A stretch of DNA of 64,000 bases. Source: Kutzneria kofuensis. Lineage in GTDB: Bacteria; Actinomycetota; Actinomycetes; Mycobacteriales; Pseudonocardiaceae. The DNA lies in the NCBI RefSeq assembly GCF_014203355.1, contig NZ_JACHIR010000002.1, positions 558,001 through 622,000 on the forward strand. Reading direction: 5' to 3'. This document shows positions 42,017-54,000 of the stretch, in pieces. Positions within the stretch are counted from its first letter, which is position 1. The number at the start of each line of letters is the position of its first letter. A model generated the notes under the pieces. That model was not told the origin of the DNA, did not search any database, and saw nothing but the letters and a program-made list of their open reading frames with translations. Made by a program: the position numbers and the translations under genes.

Positions 42017-44878
42017 TCAGCCGACCTCGAGCTCGTGCAGCCGGGCCTCGACCGACAGCGCCGGCTCGTCGGCGCCGAAGGTCTGCCACAGCGCGAGCGC
42101 CCGCCCCAGGTGCACGCGCGCGGCGGCGCGGTTGGAGTAGCCGATGTCGAGCTCGCCGAGGAGTTGCCAGCAGCTGGCCTCCCCCATCCGGTCGCCGTCC
42201 CGCTGGAACCAGGTCGCGGCCCGGGTCAGCACGACGGCGGTCTGCACGCCGTCGCGCCGCCCGGCGTAGACCTGCCCCATCCGCAGCAGGGTGTAGGCGA
42301 GGCAGCGCTCGTCGCCGAGCTGTTCGAACATGTCGTGCGCGGCCCGCAGGTAGTCCAGTGCGCGGTCCGAGGACAGCTGGCTCATCTCCCGCAGCACAAC
42401 GGCTTCCCGGTGGACGTCGCCGGTCTGCCGTGACAGCCGCAGGGCGCTCTCGAACCAGGTCTCGGCCTCGGCGGCGGAGCCCCGCGCGAGGTGGATGACG
42501 GCGATGCCGTTGCGCAGCTGCGCCTCGATGTGCCGGTCCCCCGCCGCGATCACCAGGTCCAGGGCCAGCTTGGCGTGGTCGAGGGCGTCGTCGTGGCGGC
42601 CGCGGAAGCGTTCGATCGTGGCGAGCGCCCCGGTGGCCAAGGCCTCGCCGCGACGGTCACCCAGTTGCCGGTAGAGCTCCAAGGCGCGGTGCAGGTTCGG
42701 AATCGCGGCGTCGAACTGGTCACGGTAGATCTGCACCTGCGCGAGTTCGGTCAGCAACACGGCCTCGCCACGCGGGTTGCCGGCCTCGCGCACCGCGCCG
42801 AGGGCGATCTCGTGGCCCCGCGACCAATCCTGGTGCAGGCTGCGCAGGTCGTAGTACGACACCATGGCGGCGGCCAGCTCCCAGGCCAGCTCGTCCAGGC
42901 CCCACTCGGCGGCCAGCGCGACGGCGTCCAGGGCGGTGGCCCGTTCGGCCTCGAACCACCCGACCGGGTCCCGCTGGACATCGACCGGCACCGCCACCCG
43001 AACGGAAGTGCCGGGAGTGGGCCGGAACAGGCTGGGCGGCAGGTGTTCGGCGGCCCGCTCGGCGAGGTACAGCCAGGCTCCGAGCAGCCGGATCACGGCG
43101 TCACGCCTGGTCTCCGTCGGATACGTGCCCACGACCTCGACGGCGAACGCCCGCAGCAGACTGGGCAGCTGGTAGCGGAGCTGGCCGGTCACGTCGGTGT
43201 CGACGACCTGGATCAGGTTGGCGTCGAGCAGGACGTCCATGACCTCGTCGGCCTTGGACCGGCCGAGCAGCGGGCCGAGCACCCAGGCCGGCACCGACCG
43301 CGCGCACGACAGGCCCAGCAGCGCGAAACCCCGCGCGGCGTCCTCGGGCAGCGATCGCAGGCTCAGCTCGAAGCTCGCCCGCACCCCCGACTCCCCCACC
43401 CTCAGCTCGTCCAGCCGCTGCGACTCGTCGTCGAGACGCTCCCGCAGCACCCGTAACGGCCATTTGGCGCGGCCGGCGAGCTTGCCGCCGGAGATCCGGA
43501 TCGCCAGCGGCAGATATCCGCAGGCCCGCAGGATCGCCTCGGCGTGCTCGGGTTCCGCCGCGACACGGGCCTCGCCGACGATGGCCGTGAACAGCTCGCG
43601 GGCCGCCTCGGGCTCGAAGACGTCCAGCTCGACATGCCGGGCCCCGGGCAGGTCGGCGAGGGATCTTCGGGTGGTGACCAGCACGGCGCAGTTGCCGTTC
43701 GGCGGCAGCAGCGGCCGCACCTGGCCGGCGTCCGAAGCGTCGTCGAGCACGAGCAGCATCCGTCTTCGGGCCAGCAGCGAGCGGTACAACGCCGCCCGCG
43801 CGTTCACGTCGTCGGGAACCCACTCGCCACGAACACCCAGCGCCCCAAGCACCTCGGCCAGCAGCATGGCGGGATCCCGCGGCCGGGCCGAGGTGCCGCC
43901 GAGGTCGAGGTAGAGCTGCCCGTCCGAGAACCGGGGACGGACCGCGTGCGCGGCGTGCACGGCAAGGCTGGACTTGCCGACGCCCGGACCACCGACCAGC
44001 ACGGCGACGGGCGGCGGCCCGCTCTCCGAGCCCGCGGACAGGGCGTCGACGACGCGCGCCACGGTGTCGGCACGGCCGGTGAAATCGGGAATGTCCGGCG
44101 GCAGCTGATGCACCGGCGCCATGACGGCCGTCTGCCGCACGGCCAGCGCGGGATCGGCGCGCACGATCTGCTCGTACAGGCGCTGCACGGACGAACCGGG
44201 GTCGACGCCCAACTCCTCGGCCAGCAGCGAGCGCAGCTCGGTGTAGACGCCGATGGCCTCGGCCTGCCGGCCCTGCCGGTACAGCGCGAGCATCTGCGTC
44301 TGCCGCAGGCGTTCCCGCAGCGGATACCGCGCGACGAAGTCGGCCAGGCGGGCCAGCACGGCGCCGTGCTCGCCGCGCGCCAGCTGTGCCTCGGCCCAGT
44401 CCTCCAACGCATCGACCCGCGCCTCGGCGAGCCGGTCCGCATCGGCGCGGATCATCGGCGACAGCGGCACGTCCTCGTACGGATCGCCGCGCCACAGCCG
44501 GAGAGCCGCGTCCAGGTCCCGGGCGGCCGCCTCGACGTCGCCGGCCCGCAGCGCGGCCCGGCCCCGGTCGGCGAGCACGGCGAACTGGCCGGCGTCGGTG
44601 TCCGCCGAGGCGACGTGCAGCCGATAGCCCGGCGACTGCGTGACGAGCAGCTCGGCGCCGAGCAACCGTCGCAGCCGGGCGACATAGCCGTAGATCTGGT
44701 TGTCCACCGTCTTCGGCTGACGCTCGCCCCACAGCTCGGCCGCGATCCTGTCGTTCGAGACCACACGATCCCGCTCGACGAGCAGCACGGCCAGCAGCGC
44801 CCGCCACTTGGCCGCGGCGATGCGTCGCCATTCGGCGTCGTCGAGGAACTCGACCCGGCCGAGAACCCGAAACCGCAT
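42017..44878 (-). CDS. AfsR/DnrI/RedD-type SARP regulator with NB-ARC and TPR domains
   Basis: This 953-residue regulator has an OmpR-like winged helix (residues 1-90; WRALLAVLLVERDRVVSN), the BTAD domain (~95-245; GEHGAVLARLADFVARYPLRE) and an NB-ARC ATPase domain with Walker A GGPGVGKSS (Lys302) and LVLDDASDAGQV. A C-terminal TPR array spans ~640-950 (LHRALELYRQLGDRRGEAL). It is complete. It is divergent from the giant RHS gene and so a candidate activator of it. SARPs usually control secondary metabolism or morphological genes. Confidence 0.88.
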   Translation of the reverse strand: MRFRVLGRVEFLDDAEWRRIAAAKWRALLAVLLVERDRVVSNDRIAAELWGERQPKTVDNQIYGYVARLRRLLGAELLVTQSPGYRLHVASADTDAGQFAVLADRGRAALRAGDVEAAARDLDAALRLWRGDPYEDVPLSPMIRADADRLAEARVDALEDWAEAQLARGEHGAVLARLADFVARYPLRERLRQTQMLALYRQGRQAEAIGVYTELRSLLAEELGVDPGSSVQRLYEQIVRADPALAVRQTAVMAPVHQLPPDIPDFTGRADTVARVVDALSAGSESGPPPVAVLVGGPGVGKSSLAVHAAHAVRPRFSDGQLYLDLGGTSARPRDPAMLLAEVLGALGVRGEWVPDDVNARAALYRSLLARRRMLLVLDDASDAGQVRPLLPPNGNCAVLVTTRRSLADLPGARHVELDVFEPEAARELFTAIVGEARVAAEPEHAEAILRACGYLPLAIRISGGKLAGRAKWPLRVLRERLDDESQRLDELRVGESGVRASFELSLRSLPEDAARGFALLGLSCARSVPAWVLGPLLGRSKADEVMDVLLDANLIQVVDTDVTGQLRYQLPSLLRAFAVEVVGTYPTETRRDAVIRLLGAWLYLAERAAEHLPPSLFRPTPGTSVRVAVPVDVQRDPVGWFEAERATALDAVALAAEWGLDELAWELAAAMVSYYDLRSLHQDWSRGHEIALGAVREAGNPRGEAVLLTELAQVQIYRDQFDAAIPNLHRALELYRQLGDRRGEALATGALATIERFRGRHDDALDHAKLALDLVIAAGDRHIEAQLRNGIAVIHLARGSAAEAETWFESALRLSRQTGDVHREAVVLREMSQLSSDRALDYLRAAHDMFEQLGDERCLAYTLLRMGQVYAGRRDGVQTAVVLTRAATWFQRDGDRMGEASCWQLLGELDIGYSNRAAARVHLGRALALWQTFGADEPALSVEARLHELEVG

Positions 44879-45021
44879 GCGTCCCCTTCAGGCATTACGC
44901 CACCTTTGCCGCCAATCTAGGCGACCGGGGCGGCAGCCGGAAACCACTTCGGGTACAGGTCGGCTACACGTGCCGCTGCCAACGTCGACGCCCGCAGGCG
45001 AGCGGGGAGGCACGCGGACAC
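44879..45021. promoter_or_regulatory. Divergent promoter region, SARP and RHS genes
   Basis: This 143-base gap must hold promoters for both genes. SARP binding sites (paired direct repeats near -35) would be expected, but no pair is convincing by eye. GGGAGG precedes the RHS start. Confidence 0.35.
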
Positions 45022-48000
45022 ATGGGGCGACGGAGATCACGCGGTTTCTGGTGGATCTGGTGGGTGTCGGCGAGTGTGCCGGTCAAGATCACGGCACTGG
45101 GGCTGGCCATCGTGATGCTGGGCGGCGTTGTCGCCACGGGCATCGTCGGACCGTTCGGCGGCGGACCGGGCGGCCCGGCCTACGCGCACGGGCCGGCGCA
45201 GCGCTGGGGTGCGGCGGCTTCTTCCGGTGCGCCAAGCGGAAAACCCGGCAACCGAGTGTTGCCCGAGTCGCTACGTGGACGCTACCCCTCGTTAACCTGG
45301 CGTCCACCTCAGAATGAAGCGACGGTCGAAACACCGCCCGCGGCAACGACTACCGGCTTCGACCCGAAGACCAGCACGGAGATCCCGGCCGCGCGCAGCG
45401 CGTACGACACCACGTACGCCAACACCGACGGCACCGAGACCACCGAGTTCTCCACGGTTCCGGTGAACTACCGGACCGCGCAGGGCTGGCGGCCGATCGA
45501 CACCCGCCTCACCTCGGACGGCCGGTCGGGCTGGCGCAACACCGCCGACTCGGTGGGCCTGGACTTCGCGCCGACGGCCAGCGCCCCGAACCTCGCGACC
45601 GTGGACACCGGCGCCAGTCAGCAAGTGTCCTTCGGTCTCGACGGCGCATCCGCCGCCAACGGCACGGTCAGCGACAGCACCATCACCTATCCCGGCGTGA
45701 AGCCGCACGTCGACCTCAAGCTGGAGGCACGCCCCGGCGGCGTCAAGGAAACCCTCGTCCTCGACTCGCCGGACGCGCCGACCACGTACGTCTTCCCGTT
45801 GCGGCTCAACGGGTTGACGCCGAAGCTGGTCGGCGGCCAGGTCGTGCTGAGCGACGCCGCGGGCGAGACCAAGGCCGTCATTCCCGCCGGCGACATGCTC
45901 GACGCCGGCGCCGCCCGGTCGGCCGGCGTGACGTACCGGCTCACGGGTTCGGCGCTGGAGGTGACGCTCGACGCGGTCTGGCTGCACGACCCCGCCCGCC
46001 GCTTCCCCGTCCAGGTGGACCCGACGATCAAGATGCCGGTCGACGGCGGCTCCGGCACCGACGCGATGTACGTGCAGGAGGGTGTCGGCTCGGCCAAGGG
46101 CGACCAGGACCTGCTCGTCGGCACCGTGAACGGGCACCAGTCGGCGTCGTACGTGAAGTTCAGCGACCTGGTCGGCAAACTCCAGTACCACACCATCTTC
46201 GGCGCGCAGCTGTGGATGGTGGAGTACAACTCCGACTCCTGCAAGCCGCGCGAGATCACGGTCGACCCGGTGACCGGCTCGTGGACCGGTGGCTCCGGCT
46301 ACAGCTGGCCGGGCCCCGCGGTGGGCGGTTCCCTGGCCAGCAAGTCGTTCGCGCACGGCTACATCGCGTTCGGCCACTCCTCCTCGGACTGCCCGACCGC
46401 CGGCGAGACGATCAATCTCGGCGCCGCCGGGCGCGACCTGGTGCAGCGCTGGGTGAACGGCGACCAGCCGAACTACGGCCTGTCCATCCGCGGTTCCGAC
46501 GATTCGTTGTCCGGCAAGTGGTTCACCGGCACCGGCACGGCCAACCCGCCGAAGCTGTACGTCACGCACAGCCCGTACAACGCCTCGTACTCCATCCCGA
46601 ACCCGGTGCCGAACCCGCCGGTGCTGCAGAACCAGGACGGCAAGATCAAGGTCTCCGTCACCAACAAGAGCGCGGAGTCCTGGGCGCCCGGGAACTACTA
46701 CCTGGCCTACCGGGCCTACAACGCCACCACCGGCGCTTCCGTCACGCAGCAACGCTCCGCGAACCTCACCAGTACCGTCGCCCGCGGCGGCCGCGTGACG
46801 CTCGACGCGACGATCAAGGCGTTGCCGCCGGGGAAGTACTTCCTCGACTTCACCATGGTCCACACCGGCGGCCAGGTCTTCACCGACTACCAGGTGCCAC
46901 CAGCGCGACTCGTGTTGCAGGTCTTCGACATCCCGCCGGTGGTGCAGGAACTGTATCCGCCCAACGGTTTCCAGGCGCCGACGCTGACGCCGCAGCTGTG
47001 GGCGCGGGCGTTGGACATCGACGCGCCGCCGAGTTCGACGCTGCAGTTCAAGTTCCAGGTCTGCCTGCGTGACGACGCCGGCAACCCGACCGGCTGCTCC
47101 GATTCCGGTTACCAGACCAAGCAGGCCTGGACCGTGCCGGCCGGCACGGTGAGCTGGACCAAGGCGTACATGTGGCGTGCCTACGTCAAGGACGCCACCA
47201 ACGAGGTGATCTCGCCGTACTCGACGATCCTGACGTCGGTGCCGCAGCCGGACATCACCTCGCACCTGTCCGGTGCGCCCTACGGCGAGCAGCACCAGGA
47301 CTTCGACCCGCAGGTCGGCAACTACAGCACCGCGGCGGTCGACGCCTCGGTGAACACCGTCGGCCCGCAACTCACCCTGACCCGCACGTACAACAGCCTG
47401 GACCCGCGCAAGGACGGTCTGTTCGGGGCCGGCTGGACGTCCACCTACGACATGAAACTGGTGCCGGACAACGACGGCTCCGGCAACGTCGTGATCACGT
47501 ACCCGGACGGCCAGCAGGTGCGGTACGGCAAGAACGCCGACGGCAGCTACGCCGCCCCGGCCGGCCGCACGGCGTCGCTGACCCTCGATGCCACGTCCTG
47601 GAAGCTGCTCGACAAGTCCGGCACCACCTACCAGTTCTCGACCGCGGGCCGGCTGAACCGGATCACCGACAACGCCGGCCACGCCATCGTCCTGACGTAC
47701 GACACCAACACCGGCAAGCTGTCCAAGGCCCAGGTGTCCAACAGCCAGACCAACACCGCCGGCCGGTCGCTGAGCTTTGCCTGGACCGGCAACCATGTCA
47801 CGAGCGTGCAGACCGATCCGGTCAACGGCGCGCCGCTGGCTTGGGCGTACAGCTACACCGGCGACACCTTGACGAAGGTCTGCGGGCCCGGCTCGGCCTG
47901 CACGAACTACGGCTACGCCACCGGCTCGCACTACCGCAGCGCCGTGCTGGACTCGCATCCGGAGTCGTACTGGCGGCTGGATGAACCCGACGGTACAGCT

Positions 48001-51000
48001 GCGGGTAGCGAGGTGTCGGTCAACCTCGGCAAGGACGCCGCCACCTACTCCAACGTCACCCTCGGCGCCGCCGGCGCGTTCGCCGGCACCACCGACACCG
48101 CGGTTTCCTTCAACGGCACCACATCCGCGGTGACGCTGCCGAAGGGGACCGTGAAGAAGAGCCGGGACGCGGCCGTCGAGCTGTGGTTCAAGAACTCCCT
48201 GACCGGCTCGGGCGGTCCGCTGCTCGGCTACCAGGACAAGGCGCTGGGCAGCGCGTCCACCACCGGCGTTCCCGTGCTCTATGTCGGCACGGACGGCAAG
48301 CTGCGCGGCCAGTTCGCCACCGGCAGCATCAACCCGATCACCTCCGCCACGGCCGTGAACGACGGAAAGTGGCACCAGGTCGTGCTTTCCTCGATGGGCA
48401 GCACACAGACGCTGTACCTGGACGGCGCGAAGGTCGCCGACCTGACCGGCAAGCAGATCGACGCCTCGCTGCTGACGTTCAACCAGCTCGGCGCCGCCTA
48501 CGCCACCACGCCCGCGTCCTGGCCGGCCTGGGGCACGACGGCGCAGCGGTCCTACGCCGGCGCGATCGACGACGTGTCCATCTACAGTGGACCGCTCGGA
48601 GCCGCGGCCGTTGCTGCGCACTACAAGGCCGGCACCGGCGCCGCCGACCAGCTCTCGTCGATCACCCTGCCCAGCGGCAAGGCCGCCGCGTCGGTGACGT
48701 ACGACGTCGCCCGCGACCGGGTCAAGGAGTACACCGACGGCAACGGCGGCACGTGGAAGGTCGGCACGCCGACGGTGTACGGCGGCGACACCGACCTGCG
48801 CCGCAGCGTCGAGGTACTGGACCCGTCGAACCGCCCCAGCCTGTACGAGTACGACGCCATCGGCGGCTGGCTGCTGCGCTACGGCCAGCCGCTGGGCATC
48901 GAGGCCCGCGACGACGACGCTCCCGGCGAGCCGACGGCCACACCGCCACCGCCGACCGAGAGCTGCACGCAGCCGGACCCGAACGACCCGGCCTTCTGCA
49001 CCACCATTCCCGGCGACTCCGGCGGCCCGGTGTTCGTCCGCTACGACGCCGAGGGCGTGAGCATCCGCTCGTACTCCTACGACGCGGACGGCAACCTCGG
49101 CAAGGTCACCGACGAGAACGGCGACTCGACGTCGATGACCTACGACTCGCGCGGGGACGCCATCTCCACCACCACGTGCCGCGCGGCCAACGACTGCCAG
49201 ACGACGCGCACCACGTACCCGGCGACGATCACCAACCAGTACGACCCGCGTTCCTACCTGGCGACCGAGACCCGCGACGCCCGGTCCGCCAGCGCGACCG
49301 ACAACACCTACCGGACCAGCTACACGTACCACTCCACCGGTCAGGTGGCGACGCGCACCGGCCCGGACGGCAGCCTGATCCAGAACGCCTACACCTCCGG
49401 CGCCGAGGCGGCGTTCGGCGGCGGCATCCAGCCGGCCGGGCTGCTCGCGTCCACAATGGACGGCCGGGGCAAGGTGACGAAGTACTCCTACTACGCCAAC
49501 GGCGACCTCGGCCAGCTCACGGCGGCGTCCGGCCTGGTCACGCAGTACACCTATGACGCGATCGGCCGCCTGGCCAGCCAGAAGCAGATCTCCGACAGCT
49601 TCCCGGCCGGCGTCGTCACGACCTACACCTACGACGGCTGGTCCCGGCCGCTCTCGGTCACCGAGCCGCAGACGACCGACGCCGTGTCGAATGCCAAGCA
49701 CCAGCGGCGAACCACCACCACCTACGACGTGGACGGCAATCCGACCCGCGTCGATGTCTCGGACGTCGTCGGCGGCGACCCCAGCCGGGCCGTCACGACC
49801 GACTACGACGAACACGACCGTCCGATCCGCGTCACCGACGCCGTCGGCAACGAGACCAGCTACGGCTACGACCAGTTCGGCAACGTCACGACCGAGACCG
49901 ACGCGAACGGCAACCGCTACGACTACGCCTACACCGCCCGCAACAGCATCGCCGAGGTGCGGCTGCGGAACTGGCACAGCGATCCGCCCGGTGCGCCGGC
50001 AATCGCGAACGACTACCTGATCCTGCACGCCTACAGCTACGACTTCGCCGGCCGGCTGGCCAGCGACACCGACGCGATGGGCCGCCGGACCGAGTACCAG
50101 TACTACGGCGACGGCCTGAAGCACCGCGTGGTGCTCAAGGGCTTCCACAACCCGGACGGGTCCACGAAGGACTACGTGCTGGAGGACGACTCCTACGACG
50201 CCGCCGGCAACCTCACCAAGCAGGTGACCGACAACGGCACGACCGTCACCCAGCACACGCCGGACCTGAACGGCCGGCCGGTGTCCACTGTGGTCGATCC
50301 CGGCGGCCTGAACCGCACCACGACCTTCCGCTACGACGCCAACGGGAACGTCACGCACACCGAGGTGTCCGGCAAGGCGTCGAACGTGCCGTGGATCATG
50401 CCGACCACGCCGTCGACCGTCGACTACACCTACGACGACGTCAACGACGTGCTGACGAAGACCGTCACCGACGGCACCACGCCCCGCACCACGTCGTACA
50501 CCTACGACCAGCGCGGCCTCCAGACGTCCGTGACCGACCCGCGCGGCAACGTCAGCGGCGCGAGCAAGGCCGCCTTCACCACCACGATGGCCTACGACGA
50601 GCTGGGCCGGCAGACCGGCTCCACCGGCCCGGCCCTCTCGGTCGAGTCCGGCGGAAACCCCGCCACCACCCAGGCTCCGACCCGCCGGACCGGCTACGAC
50701 ACGTTCGACGACCAGGTCGAGCTGGCCGACGAGCTGGGCAACGTCTCCCGGGCGGCCTACGACGACGCCGGCCGGATGACCACCCAGACCGCGCCCGGCT
50801 ACCAGGCGCCGGGCACCAGCCAGGTGATCACGCCGACCACGAAGTACTCCTACGACGGCAACGGCAACGTCACCTCGATCACCGACCCGCGCGGCAACGT
50901 CACCCGCACCACCTACGACCAGCTCGACCGGACCGCGACGGTCGACGCCCCGTCGACGACGAACGACGACCGGGCAGTCACCGTCTACACCTACTCCCGC

Positions 51001-54000
51001 ACCGGCATGCTGCTGTCCACAGTGGACGCCAACGGCGCGCGGACCGAGGCCACGTACGACGACCTCGACCGCCAGGTGTCCGGCACCGCCGTGGAACGCA
51101 AGCCGTCCTCGGCCGCCTACACCACCGGCATGCGATACGACGACCAGGGCAATCTCCTGCGCGTCACCTCCCCCACCGGCGCCACGACCGTCAACACCTA
51201 CGACACCGTTGGTGAACTCACCGGTACAACCGACCCGTCCGGCATCCCGGCCCAGTACGGCTACGACTACGCCGGCCGGCAGGTCCGCTCCAGCGACGGC
51301 CTCGGCCGCACCACGCAGACCAGCTACGACCTGCTGGGCCAGGTGGTCGCCGTCGCCGACCTGAAGGCGGACGGCACCACGCTGCGCACCACGAAGTACG
51401 GCCACGACCTGGTCGGCAACGTCACCTCGGTGACGGATCCCTTGCAGGCCACCACGACGTACGCCTACGACGCGGCGAGCCAGCTGGTCAGCCAGGTCGA
51501 GCCGGTGGACGCCAAGACCACCATCACCAGCTCGTTCGGCTACGACGCCGCCGGCAACACGACCCGGTTCACCGACGGCCGCGGCAACGCCACCATCACC
51601 ACGTACAACAGCCTCGGCCTGGCCGAGTCCACCATCGAGCCGGCGACCGCGGCGCAGCCCAACCCGGCCGACCGGACCTGGACCACCGGCTACGACGCCA
51701 ACGGCAACGCCGTCCGCATCACCGCGCCCGGCAACGTGGTGCAGCAGAACACCTTCGACGCCGCCAACCGGCTCACCGACGCGACCGGCAGCGGGGCGGA
51801 GGCGGTCACCGCGCCCCGCCACGTCGGCTACGACCTGGCCGGCCGCGTGGTCACCGCCGGCAGCGACACCTACACGTACAACGACCGCGACGAGATCCTC
51901 AGCAGCAACGGCCCCTCCGGCACGGCGAGCTTCGGCTACGACGGCGACGGCAACCAGACCAGCCGCACCGACGCGGCCGGCACCACCGCCTACGGCTTCG
52001 TCAAGGCGCGGCTCGACTCCGTCACCGACGGGCTGACCGGCACCAAGCAGCAGCTCGGCTACGACGGCGCCGGGCAGGTCAAGACCGTCGGCTACGGCGC
52101 CGGCCGCACCCGCACCTACGGCTACGACGACTTCGGCCGGCTGTCGACCGACGTCCTGACCAACTCGGCGGCGCAGACGGTCGCCGGCACCACCTACCAC
52201 TACGACCTCGACGACCAGCTCTCCGACAAGACCGAGCTGGGCGTGACCACCAGCTACACCTACGACCAGTCCGGCCGGCTGACCAGCGACACCACCAACG
52301 GCACGACGACCGCCTACGGCTGGGACGCCGCCGGCAACCGCACCAAGGCCGGCAACACGACGGCCACGTACGACGAGCGCAACCGCCTGCTGACCGCGGG
52401 CGGCGCCAGCTACACGTACACGGCCCGCGGAACCCTCGCCTCGAACGGTACGGTTCAGTACAGTTACGACGCCTTCGACCGGCTGACCTCCGCCCCCGGG
52501 CAGACGTACAGCTACGACAGCCTGGACCGGGTGGCGGCACGCAACGGCACCTCGTTCACGTATGCGGGACAAGGCGACGAGCCGGTGTCCGACGGTTCCG
52601 AGACCTACGCCCGCGGCCCCGGCGGCGACCTGCTCGCGGTCCGCGCCAACGGATCGAACCAGCTCACCCTCAGCGACCGGCACTACGACGTGGTCGGCTC
52701 GTTCAACCCGTCCGACACGACCCTCAACGCCCTGTCCGGCACCACCGCCTACAGCCCGTTCGGCCAGGTCACCGCGCACACCGGCGACACCGGCAACCTC
52801 GGCTACCAGGGCGACTGGACCGACCCGGGCACCGGCCAGGTCGACATGGGCGCACGCTGGTACGACCCGGCCGGCGGCGTCTTCACCTCCCGCGACAGCA
52901 TGTCGCTGAACCCGCAGCCGTCCAACAACGCCAACCGCTACCTGTACGGCAACGGCGACCCGGTCGACGAGACCGACCCCACCGGCCACTTCGGCTGGGG
53001 CTCGCTCCTCAAGTTCGGCAAGAGGCTCACGGGCCCCGAGGGCGACCTGATCCAGACCGAACTGAAGATGCTGTACAACGTCGTCAAGCCCACCCCGCTG
53101 GGCGACGACTCCTGCACCGCCATCTACGGCATGGAGTGCGACGCCTACTACCACAGCCTGTACCACGAGTCCGCGCACGACCTGTTCTGCGACACCCACG
53201 CGTGGACCAGCCAGTGCGGTGGCGGCGGCCGTTATCCGTACTCCTCGGGCGGCTCACACCACGGCGGTGGCGGCAGCGGCTATCACCCCGGCGGCGGTGG
53301 GGGCAGCCCGATCGACTGGGCCGAGCGCGCCGCCGAGGCGGCTCGCAAGGCGGCGTACGAACGGGCGTTGCGCATCACGCAGGCGGCCCGCGACGCCGCC
53401 GAGGACGCGGCCAAGCACACGGCGATCGCGGTCGGCAGCGCCGCCACGACGGCCGTGATGAACATGCCCACGCTGGTCTCGTCGACCCCGACCGCCGCCG
53501 CGGCGATCGTGGACACCATCGAGAACGTCGTCGCCGACAACAAGGCGCAGGCGCAGAAGATCTACCAGGCCGCGGTCGACGCCGCGGGCACGGTGGTCGC
53601 GGTGGTTTCCCTTGCGTCCCAGACGAAAACCAAGACCGACAGCCGGCGGGACCAGGACTGCCGGGAGCGGCTGCCGGAGCCGAACTACATGCCGGTGGAC
53701 GCGTCCAACGGCAGCCGGGCGACCGGCGTCGAGGCCTGCGTCACCTACGACGACCTGCGCACCGGCACCGGCACCAAGAAGACCATCCGGCCGCCCGGCT
53801 ACAACTGGGCCGGGCGCTACGGGGCGTACCTCGGCAGCACGCCGCCGAAGCTCTGGATCAACAACTGCCACCTGCTCGGTTCCCAACTCGGCGGCAGCGG
53901 CACGGACCTGCGCAACCTGTCCACCTGCAGCCGGGCCACCAACGCCAACCCGCAGGCCCAACAGGATCCGGGTTTCCAGCCGAACATGTACTGGTTCGAG

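Noticed and set aside
49060-52700. Repeated sequence that could suggest a CRISPR array or satellite
   Set aside because: The repeats are degenerate coding YD units of variable spacing inside one protein frame, with no constant repeat or spacer length.
45292-53199. Very long open frame on the minus strand opposite the RHS gene
   Set aside because: It mirrors the codon pattern of the high-GC YD repeats and has Val/Gly/Arg-rich composition without any domain. It is an antisense shadow.
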